From Methylotenera_A sp031369365 (GTDB taxonomy: Bacteria > Pseudomonadota > Gammaproteobacteria > Burkholderiales > Methylophilaceae), in NCBI GenBank assembly GCA_031369365.1, contig JANMOP010000053.1, forward strand, positions 1 through 11,878: a stretch of DNA of 11,878 nt, read 5' to 3'. The position numbers and the translations under genes are program-made. Within the stretch, counting starts at the first letter, position 1. Every line of letters begins with the position of its first letter. Shown here in pieces: positions 6,976-11,878 of the stretch. The notes under the pieces are model-generated. The model was not told the DNA's origin. It saw only the letters and a program-made list of their open reading frames with translations, and did no database searches.

Positions 6976-8080
6976 ATGGAAGCCGAACAACTCAACCAAA
7001 TTGCCAACCGTTTAATTGACTTGAGCGCACGCAACCACGCGCTTCGGGGGTATCTTTGACTTTGATAATAAGTGCCAAAAATTAGAAGAAGTAAACGGCT
7101 TATTAGAAGACCCCAAAATTTGGGATAACGCAGAAAACGCGCAAAAATTAGGCAAAGAAAAACGCGCATTAGAGCTGGTTGTGCTTAATTTGCAAACCTT
7201 AGAAGCAGGTATTAAAGATAGCCAAGAGTTATTTGAAATGGCGCGCGAAGAGGCGGACGACGAGACATTGCTTAGTGTTGATGCAGACAGCCAAGAAATA
7301 GAAACCAAAATCGCCGACATGGAATTTAAGCGCATGTTTTCGGGCGAGTTAGATGGCGCCAATTGCTTTATCGAGTTTCAATCAGGTAGCGGCGGCACAG
7401 AAGCGCAAGACTGGTGCAATTTGCTGTTACGCATGTACCTTAGATACTGTGAGCGCAAAGGCTTTAAAGTCGAAGTTTTGGAGCTTTCTGATGGCGACGT
7501 AGCAGGCATCAAAGGCGCATCAATCAAGGTTTCTGGCGATTATGCTTACGGAACGCTACGCACCGAAAATGGCGTGCATCGCTTGGTTAGAAAATCACCT
7601 TTCGACAGCAACGCCAAACGCCACACCAGCTTTGCCAGCGTGCAGATATTCCCCGAAGTGGATGACAGTATTCAAATCGACATCAACCCCGCCGATTTAC
7701 GCATCGACACCTACAGAGCCAGCGGCGCAGGCGGCCAGCACATCAATAAAACCGATTCTGCCGTGCGCATTACCCATCTACCCACCAATGTAGTGGTGCA
7801 ATGCCAAAGCGACCGTAGCCAACACCGCAACCGCGAAGAAGCCATGAATATGCTAAAAGGCGCGCTGTATAACTTAGAGCTGAACAAACGCAACGCCGAC
7901 AAACAAGCCATAGAAGATGCCAAAACCGACATCGGCTGGGGCCACCAAATTCGCAGCTACGTGCTCGATCAAGGCCGCATCAAAGATTTACGCACCAATG
8001 TCGAAATCGGCAATACGCAAGGCGTGCTAGATGGCGACCTTGACCCGTTTATACAGGTGAGTTTAAAGCAGGGCATTTAA
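6976..8080 (+). CDS. prfB: Peptide chain release factor 2, with programmed +1 frameshift
   Basis: RF2 recognises UGA and UAA stop codons on the ribosome and triggers peptide release. The ATG at 6976 opens a 27-codon frame (MEAEQLNQIANRLIDL...) that ends at TGA 7057-7059. Shifting one base forward at CTT-TGA-C continues with DFDNKCQKLEEVNG... to the stop at 8080, giving 367 residues (E. coli RF2 has 365). Family landmarks are intact: the stop-codon-reading tripeptide SPF (207-209, in VRKSPFDSNAKRHTSF) and the catalytic GGQ (252-254, in SGAGGQHINKTDSAVR). No strong ribosome binding site precedes the ATG. Only the part from 7181 (a GTG valine codon) is open without the shift, so automatic calls may be truncated. 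In related genomes lysS often follows prfB; here accessory DNA follows, and a decayed copy of the last 231 bases occurs at 8857-9085. Confidence 0.96.
7046..7060 (+). promoter_or_regulatory. prfB programmed +1 frameshift site
   Basis: GGGGG (7046-7050), an internal Shine-Dalgarno-like run, lies three bases (TAT) before CTT (7054-7056), TGA (7057-7059) and C (7060). This matches the well-known RF2 autoregulatory site. When RF2 is scarce, the UGA is read slowly, the tRNA on CUU slips one base to UUU, and full-length RF2 is made. The base before the G run is C where E. coli has A, a small change that keeps the pairing. Confidence 0.95.
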
Positions 8081-8233
8081 GTAAAATAGACATGCCACTG
8101 GACTAAAACATCGCAGTGCATGCCTGTGAGCCGCATGGATATTGGCTTGCAGAGCATGTTTTAATTGGATTTTTTAAGTAGGGAAACGCGACTTGAGCTT
8201 TATCACCTGCCAACTTATGTTATAGTTTTTACC
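8081..8233 (+). other. Gap between prfB and the ORF6N gene, with a candidate promoter
   Basis: CATGCCACTG (8091-8100) can pair with CAGTGCATG (8114-8122) with one bulged base, but no U-tract follows, so it is not a convincing terminator. TTGAGC (8193-8198) and TATGTT (8216-8221), 17 bases apart, form a plausible promoter for the following gene, with transcription starting just before its ATG. No RNA gene or coding sequence is evident. Confidence 0.4.
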
Positions 8234-8791
8234 ATGAAAAATACTAATCTATCAACTATAGAAACGCGCCCAATCGAAGTCATTGCCTCACACGTGTTAT
8301 CGATTCGCGGGTTGAAAGTATTAATCGATGCCGATTTGGCAGCGCTTTATGGGGTAGAAACAAAAGTTTTATTGCAAGCGGTAAAACGTAATTTAGATCG
8401 CTTTCCAGATGATTTTATGTTTCAACTCAATGCTGAAGAATGGAGTACTTTGAGGTCACAATCTGTGACCTCAAACACAGGGCGTGGTGGCAGGCGTTAT
8501 GCGCCTTACGCCTTTACAGAGCAGGGCGTGGCTATGCTATCTTCTGTGCTAGGCAGCAATCAAGCCATTCAGGTGAATATCGCCATTATGCGTGCATTTG
8601 TAAAATTGCGCGAAATACTAGCCACCAATAAAGATTTAGCCAGTAAATTTGAAGAACTTACTCACAAAGTAGATTCGCACGACCAAGCCATTGCTGGCCT
8701 TATTCATACATTAAGCGATTTAATGTCACCCAAAAATGCACCAATAAAAAGACCGATTGGCTTCGTAACGCCTAAAGATAAATCAAGCTAA
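8234..8791 (+). CDS. ORF6N-domain (KilA-N-related) DNA-binding protein
   Basis: A 185-residue cytoplasmic protein. Residues ~13-100 form an ORF6N domain: PIEVIASHVLSIRGLKVLID, then DLAALYGVETKVLLQAVKRN, RFPDDFMFQL, and RRYAPYAFTEQGVAMLSSVL. The C-terminal part (~115-165) is helical and heptad-like (LREILATNKDLASKFEEL...), suggesting a coiled coil. The domain is known from phages and large DNA viruses and is common in bacterial genomic islands; its target is generally unknown. The frame is open back to a TTG at 8165, but that start has no ribosome binding site, its 23 extra residues do not resemble the family, and it overlaps a likely promoter, so the ATG at 8234 is preferred. The coding sequence contains a perfect 12-bp inverted repeat at 8449-8475. 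The gene lies between prfB and a decayed prfB fragment, in accessory DNA. Confidence 0.85.
   Translation: MKNTNLSTIETRPIEVIASHVLSIRGLKVLIDADLAALYGVETKVLLQAVKRNLDRFPDDFMFQLNAEEWSTLRSQSVTSNTGRGGRRYAPYAFTEQGVAMLSSVLGSNQAIQVNIAIMRAFVKLREILATNKDLASKFEELTHKVDSHDQAIAGLIHTLSDLMSPKNAPIKRPIGFVTPKDKSS
8449..8475. repeat. Perfect 12-bp inverted repeat inside the ORF6N gene
   Basis: TTTGAGGTCACA (8449-8460) and its exact complement TGTGACCTCAAA (8464-8475) are separated by ATC. The segment encodes part of the LRSQSVTSN motif that follows the ORF6N core. It could be a protein-binding site or form a stable RNA hairpin. Confidence 0.9.
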
Positions 8792-8804
8792 ATATAACCA
8801 AATA

Positions 8805-8879
8805 ATGAGCCTATATGACCAACTACAAAAAGCCAATAGTGAAGAAGACGTTAAAGATGCTAAAAGGTGCGTTGTATAA
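8805..8879 (+). pseudogene. 5' stub of a truncated gene, possibly restriction-modification
   Basis: An ATG 13 bases after the ORF6N stop opens MSLYDQLQKANSEEDVKD, then runs out of frame into the decayed prfB copy and stops after 24 codons. From memory, this opening resembles N-termini of some N6-adenine methylase/restriction proteins that continue with DIYIKALGL-type sequence. The match is short and unchecked. The likeness ends at the point (about 8857) where similarity to prfB begins, as expected if a gene was cut there. Confidence 0.4.
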
Positions 8880-9085
8880 TTTATAGCTAGCCAAGCGCAA
8901 CGCCGATAAAAAGCCATAGAAGATGCCAAAACCGACATCGGCTGGGGACATCAAACCGCAGTTACGTGCTAGACCAAGGCCGCATTAAAGATTGACGCAC
9001 CAATGTGGAGATTGGCAATACGCAAGGTGTGCTGGATAGCGATTTAGCCCCGTTTATACAAGTGAGTTTGAAACAAGGGGTTTGA
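8857..9085 (+). pseudogene. Decayed duplicate of the prfB 3' end
   Basis: This stretch aligns end to end with bases 7850-8080 of prfB at about 84% identity by eye, including the final codons and stop (CAA GGG GTT TGA against CAG GGC ATT TAA). It cannot be translated: GAG is changed to TAG early, single bases are lost at the AAACAAGCC and ATTCGCAGC equivalents, and TTA is changed to TGA in KDLRTNVE. The copy begins abruptly after an unrelated gene stub. It may be the displaced original tail of prfB left at the far side of an insertion, or a partial duplication. Confidence 0.9.
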
Positions 9086-9109
9086 TTATTTGATAGTCAA
9101 ATATTTTTG
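9081..9109 (+). terminator. Weak AT-rich hairpin behind the prfB remnant
   Basis: TTTGATTA (9081-9088) pairs with TAGTCAAA (9094-9101) with one G-U, around a 5-base loop, followed by TATTTTTG. It overlaps the stop of the decayed prfB copy. It could be the former prfB terminator, but the stem has few G-C pairs. Confidence 0.35.
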
Positions 9110-9118
9110 CTGTAGATT
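9090..9118 (+). promoter_or_regulatory. Candidate promoter of the restriction-modification region
   Basis: TTGATA (9090-9095, five of six -35 positions) and TAGATT (9113-9118, four of six -10 positions) are separated by 17 bases. It precedes the small ORF at 9136 and the restriction-modification genes, all in the same direction. Confidence 0.4.
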
Positions 9119-9135
9119 TTTAATAATGAGTAAAA

Positions 9136-9318
9136 ATGACAAACAACAAGATATTGAACCCAGAGAAAGTGCATAAAGAAAATGCATGCAATAAAGTTAA
9201 TATAAAAGTTAATTTGACAGCCAGCAATTATAAATTAACTTGGAACAGCTTTTTTATTAATGGTATACAAGCAACCGATGACTTTATGACGGAAGTAAAA
9301 AAGCCAGCCAAAAAATAA
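9136..9318 (+). CDS. Hypothetical 60-residue protein, possibly frameshifted
   Basis: Not recognised. The product is small, lysine- and asparagine-rich, with no signal peptide or membrane segment. The central part NIKVNLTASNYKLTW followed by FFINGIQATDDFM reads like a folded small domain. The ATG has no ribosome binding site. A second frame offers a competing start at 9126 (MSKNDKQQDIEPRESA, then stop), and the same second frame resumes at the far end from 9303 (ASQKIKSKDSVIKTNPEEI..., stop before the methylase gene). Two compensating frameshifts in a decayed gene would explain this. Alternatively the 60-residue ORF is real and the other pieces are chance. It lies 58 bases before the BcgI-like A subunit and may be a small partner or controller, which is only position-based. 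Confidence 0.4.
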   Translation: MTNNKILNPEKVHKENACNKVNIKVNLTASNYKLTWNSFFINGIQATDDFMTEVKKPAKK

Positions 9319-9376
9319 AAAGTAAGGATTCAGTTATCAAAACCAATCCTGAAGAAATTACAATGGGGAATGTTTA

Positions 9377-11272
9377 ATGAGTAAAAACGAGAGAAAAACT
9401 GATTTTTTCATAGGCAAACTTTTAGGTGTTGCCGATATTACTTATACACCCAACGGCAGTGATATTAAAGAAATACAAGATGCACTGAAAACAGCATCTA
9501 AAAAAGGAACGGGCAGAGTAGGGTTTCCAGAATTTGTTGCGATGTCAAGGGAATTCATTTTGGTTGTTGAAAATAAAGCTGATTTGGATAAACAAGTTAT
9601 ATACAGCAATGAGGAGAAAACGGCGATTTTAATGAATGCTAAAAGCATTACAGGGTATGCAGAAAATGGTGCCTTACATTACGCTCAAATGATTGTAAAA
9701 AAAACAGCGTTCAAAAAAGTTTTTGCGTTTGGTTGCTCAGGTGATGAAAAGCACCATTGCATTCGGCCTTTATTTGTTGATGCCTTAGGTTATAAGTTGC
9801 TCGATGAAGTAGAAAACTTTGAGAATTTCAATCCTGCTAATATTGAAAAATATTACAAGGAGCAGGTTTTAGGCGAAATACCTCAAGAAATCAAAGAAAA
9901 AGAAGAAATCATCAAAGAGGCAGCAACGCTACATGAGCATTTACGCAATTATGGACAATTGGGAGATTCAGAAAAGCCGTTGGTGGTTTCGGCTATTTTG
10001 TTGGCATTGTGTGATGATAACTTTGATATTAAATCTTTAACGGGTAATGACATACAAACTGATGGCCAAAAGATTTTTAACAGCATTTCTAATTACATGG
10101 AAAAAGTCAAAGTTACGCCATCGACAAAAAAAGAAAAAGTTTTGGGACAGTTTACCGTTGTTAAAGACCGTACCTTGCTCAATCAAGTTGATGTACGATT
10201 AACTAAAACACCATTGCGTTACTTTGCTGAATTTCTAAAAAACAAAATTCTGGCATCCGTCAAAGCCAATCATATAGAAGATGTGTTGGGGCGATTTTAT
10301 GGCGAGTTCATTAGCTTTAGTGGAGGTGACGGTCAAACTTTGGGTGTGGTGCTGACCCCTAGCCACATAACCGATTTATTTTGTGATCTGGTCGATCTCA
10401 AACTCACCGACAGGGTGCTTGATCCTTGCTGTGGCACAGGTGGATTTTTGATTACTGCAATGCACCGCATGTTAGAAAATGCGGATGATGAACAACAAAA
10501 ACAGATTAAAGCGAATCAATTACACGGCATTGAAACTCGCGAAGATATGTTTTCAATTGCCACCACCAACATGATTTTGCGGGGTGATGGCAAAAGCAAT
10601 TTAGAAAATTTAGACTTTTTAAAAATACTAAAAACCGATTTGCGCGCAAAAAACTGTAATGTCGGCTTTATCAATCCGCCTTATTCACAAGCAAAAGGTA
10701 AAGAAACTGCACATTTATCTGAGATTGTTTTTATTAAGCATTTATTAGATGGCTTGGCTGATGGAGGGCGTTGTGCGGTGATTGTGCCGCAATCGACGAT
10801 GGTTGGTAAAACCAAAGAAGACAAACTAATTAAAAAGCACATCTTAGAAAACCACACCTTAGAAGGTGTGATTACGCTGAACAAAAATACTTTTTATGGC
10901 GTGGGTACTAATCCTTGTGTTGCTGTGTTTAAAGCACACGAACCGCACAAAACTACCAAGCGTTGCAAATTCATTAGTTTTGAAGATGATGGTTTTGTTG
11001 TCAGTAAACACATTGGTTTGGTAGAAACCACGCGAGCCATTTCACAAAAAGTAAAACTACTCAATTGTTGGCGCGATATACAAGATGCCGAAAGCAAGTT
11101 TATGGTTAAAACTACCATTGAACACGAGGATGAATGGTTGCATTCGTTTTATTACTTCAATGACGAAATCCCCAAAGAAACCGATTTTGAAAAAACCATT
11201 GGTGATTATTTAACCTTTGAGTTCAGCATGATTATGCAGGGGCGTGATTATTTGTTTGAGAGTGGGGTGTGA
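9377..11272 (+). CDS. BcgI-like restriction-modification A subunit (nuclease + N6-adenine methylase)
   Basis: A 631-residue fused cytoplasmic enzyme, close to the 637 residues of BcgI subunit A. Such subunits, together with a specificity subunit, both methylate adenine and cut DNA. The N-terminal region (~1-130) carries a PD-(D/E)xK-like nuclease signature: PEF (51-53) followed by ILVVENKAD with E65-x-K67. A helical linker covers ~155-300. The methylase shows TPSHITDLF (327-335), the SAM-binding motif I DPCCGTGGF (349-357), and the catalytic NPPY (433-436 in VGFINPPYSQ), all as in gamma-class HsdM-type enzymes. The C-terminus (~560-631) likely contacts the S subunit. The start has TGGGGA about 7 bases upstream. 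The stop is one base before the next ATG, so the two genes are translationally coupled. No separate hsdR-like gene is visible, consistent with the fused arrangement. A pure HsdM with a degenerate N-terminus is the alternative. Confidence 0.85.
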   Translation: MSKNERKTDFFIGKLLGVADITYTPNGSDIKEIQDALKTASKKGTGRVGFPEFVAMSREFILVVENKADLDKQVIYSNEEKTAILMNAKSITGYAENGALHYAQMIVKKTAFKKVFAFGCSGDEKHHCIRPLFVDALGYKLLDEVENFENFNPANIEKYYKEQVLGEIPQEIKEKEEIIKEAATLHEHLRNYGQLGDSEKPLVVSAILLALCDDNFDIKSLTGNDIQTDGQKIFNSISNYMEKVKVTPSTKKEKVLGQFTVVKDRTLLNQVDVRLTKTPLRYFAEFLKNKILASVKANHIEDVLGRFYGEFISFSGGDGQTLGVVLTPSHITDLFCDLVDLKLTDRVLDPCCGTGGFLITAMHRMLENADDEQQKQIKANQLHGIETREDMFSIATTNMILRGDGKSNLENLDFLKILKTDLRAKNCNVGFINPPYSQAKGKETAHLSEIVFIKHLLDGLADGGRCAVIVPQSTMVGKTKEDKLIKKHILENHTLEGVITLNKNTFYGVGTNPCVAVFKAHEPHKTTKRCKFISFEDDGFVVSKHIGLVETTRAISQKVKLLNCWRDIQDAESKFMVKTTIEHEDEWLHSFYYFNDEIPKETDFEKTIGDYLTFEFSMIMQGRDYLFESGV

Positions 11273-11273
11273 T

Positions 11274-11783
11274 ATGCAAAATTTAAACAATATTCAGTGG
11301 GGTGAGTTTTATTTAAAAGATATTTTTAATGAAATCCAGCGAGGAAAACGCTTAAAGAAAGAACATCATAAACGCGGTGAAGTGCCTTACATTTCCTCAA
11401 CATCTATGAATAATGGCGTCGATGGTTTTGTGGGAAATAAAGAGAATGTTAGATTATTTTCTAGTTGCCTTACTATTGCAAATAGCGGCAGTGTTGGCTC
11501 TACTTTTTTCCAACCTTTTACCTTTGTTGCGAGTGATCATGTCACAAAACTTAGTAATTCAAAATTTAACAGGTATGTTTATTTGTTTATTTCAACCACA
11601 GTAAAGAAGCTCGGTGAGAAATATAGTTTTAATCGTGAAATTAATGACAACAGAATTAGAAAAGAAAAAATATTACTTCCAATCAATGCACAAGATGAGC
11701 CAGATTATGTGTTTATGGAACAGTACATGCGTGAAATAGAACTGCGAATCCGGGTGGCACCGTCATCGGCCCGGCTGGCGTAG
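11274..11783 (+). CDS. Restriction-modification specificity subunit, truncated after its first half
   Basis: The DNA-recognition partner of the preceding A subunit. The ATG at 11274 lies one base after the A-subunit stop, with GTGGGG upstream; an earlier in-frame start (11244) would overlap the A gene and adds ten unlikely residues. Visible residues form one target-recognition domain: WGEFYLKDIFNEIQRGKRL (~9-27), VPYISSTSMNNGVDGFVG (~37-54), ANSGSVGSTFF and VASDHVTKL, then the conserved end RKEKILLPI and the start of a spacer helix EPDYVFMEQYMREIE (to ~155). In BcgI-B-like proteins (341 aa) a second recognition domain follows. Here the native sequence stops near 11740, and the last ~12 residues up to the TAG (11781-11783) are translated from unrelated high-G+C DNA, so they are not real. 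Recognition sequence cannot be predicted. Confidence 0.75.
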   Translation: MQNLNNIQWGEFYLKDIFNEIQRGKRLKKEHHKRGEVPYISSTSMNNGVDGFVGNKENVRLFSSCLTIANSGSVGSTFFQPFTFVASDHVTKLSNSKFNRYVYLFISTTVKKLGEKYSFNREINDNRIRKEKILLPINAQDEPDYVFMEQYMREIELRIRVAPSSARLA

Positions 11784-11878
11784 CTGCCTTCGGGCAGGCT
11801 GTAGTGCAGCGGGTCATAGCCCCAGTTGAAGCAATCGGTGGCCGCACCGGCCTGCATGGCGGCCTGCTGCGCCGGGCT
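11744..11878 (-). CDS. Fragment of a pullulanase-type glycogen debranching enzyme, both ends missing
   Basis: The minus strand encodes 45 continuous residues including CFNWGYDPLHYSLPEGSYAS followed by ATRIR. The stretch NWGYDPxHYxxPEGSYA is the hallmark of pullulanase/alpha-1,6-glucosidase family 13 enzymes, which hydrolyse alpha-1,6 branch points of pullulan, glycogen or starch. The gene would run in from the right edge and is broken at its downstream side: after ATRIR the family normally goes on with EF(K/R), but here the frame passes into the restriction-subunit DNA and ends at a stop near 11705. G+C is about 71%, with strongly G/C-ending codons, quite unlike everything to the left. The segment probably comes from another, high-G+C genome. 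Confidence 0.8.

Noticed and set aside
7012..7362. Minus-strand 116-codon open frame
   Set aside because: Low-complexity serine-rich translation lying antisense to prfB; it matches no recognisable protein pattern and is a shadow of prfB codon bias.
8091..8122. prfB terminator
   Set aside because: The stem is bulged, the loop is 13 bases, and no U-run follows.
8165..8233. TTG start giving a 208-residue ORF6N protein
   Set aside because: No ribosome binding site, the extra 23 residues do not look like the family, and a -35/-10 pair overlaps them.
11747..11783. Native C-terminus of the specificity subunit (RVAPSSARLA)
   Set aside because: These codons come from the antisense of the pullulanase fragment; the stop at 11781-11783 is accidental.
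1..11878. CRISPR array, tRNA or rRNA genes, insertion-sequence transposase or integrase
   Set aside because: I looked for regularly spaced repeats, cloverleaf-like segments and transposase or integrase motifs and saw none; the island-like features therefore lack a visible mobility gene.

Overview
The main part of the window (about 1-11740) looks like the chromosome of a low-to-moderate G+C proteobacterium. A betaproteobacterium of the Methylophilaceae type is my guess, from the protein flavour and gene order only; no rRNA or other marker gene is present to settle it. The last ~135 bases (11744-11878) are about 71% G+C and encode, on the minus strand, the conserved C-terminal core of a pullulanase-type glycogen debranching enzyme. 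They do not belong with what precedes them and look like a chimeric join or a recombination junction.

Layout. (1) 1-1194, plus strand: a family-4-like glycosyltransferase whose true start lies off the left edge. (2) 1248-5835, minus strand: a complete high-affinity phosphate uptake operon in the order pstS-pstC-pstA-pstB-phoU. It is preceded by a near-consensus Pho box at the canonical 10-nt distance from a -10 hexamer. A strong intrinsic terminator sits between pstS and pstC and should let PstS be made in excess over the permease. (3) 6112-6771, plus strand, divergent from pstS: a short MIP-family (aquaporin-like) channel with two NPA motifs but no arginine directly after the second one. A palindrome lies in its upstream region. 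(4) 6779-6908: a 130-bp MITE-like inverted repeat, whose right end seems to supply the -35 box of the next gene. (5) 6976-8080, plus strand: prfB (release factor 2), complete, with the classical programmed +1 frameshift at CTT-TGA-C. (6) 8081-9085: an insertion scar. It holds an ORF6N-domain gene with a perfect 12-bp inverted repeat inside its coding sequence, an 18-residue 5' stub of what may be a lost restriction-modification gene, and then a decayed 229-bp second copy of the 3' end of prfB. (7) 9136-11743, plus strand: a small unidentified ORF, then a BcgI-like restriction-modification pair. This consists of a fused nuclease/adenine methylase A subunit (631 aa) and a specificity subunit cut off after its first target-recognition domain by the foreign end segment.

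How the genes work together. PstS captures periplasmic phosphate, PstC/PstA form the membrane channel, PstB powers it, and PhoU links transport to PhoR/PhoB signalling (phoB and phoR are not in the window). The channel gene next to pst may be involved with metalloids such as arsenite, but no ars gene is visible. The region behind prfB is accessory DNA. The duplicated prfB tail suggests that DNA entered at the 3' end of prfB, and the restriction-modification cluster lies just beyond that scar.
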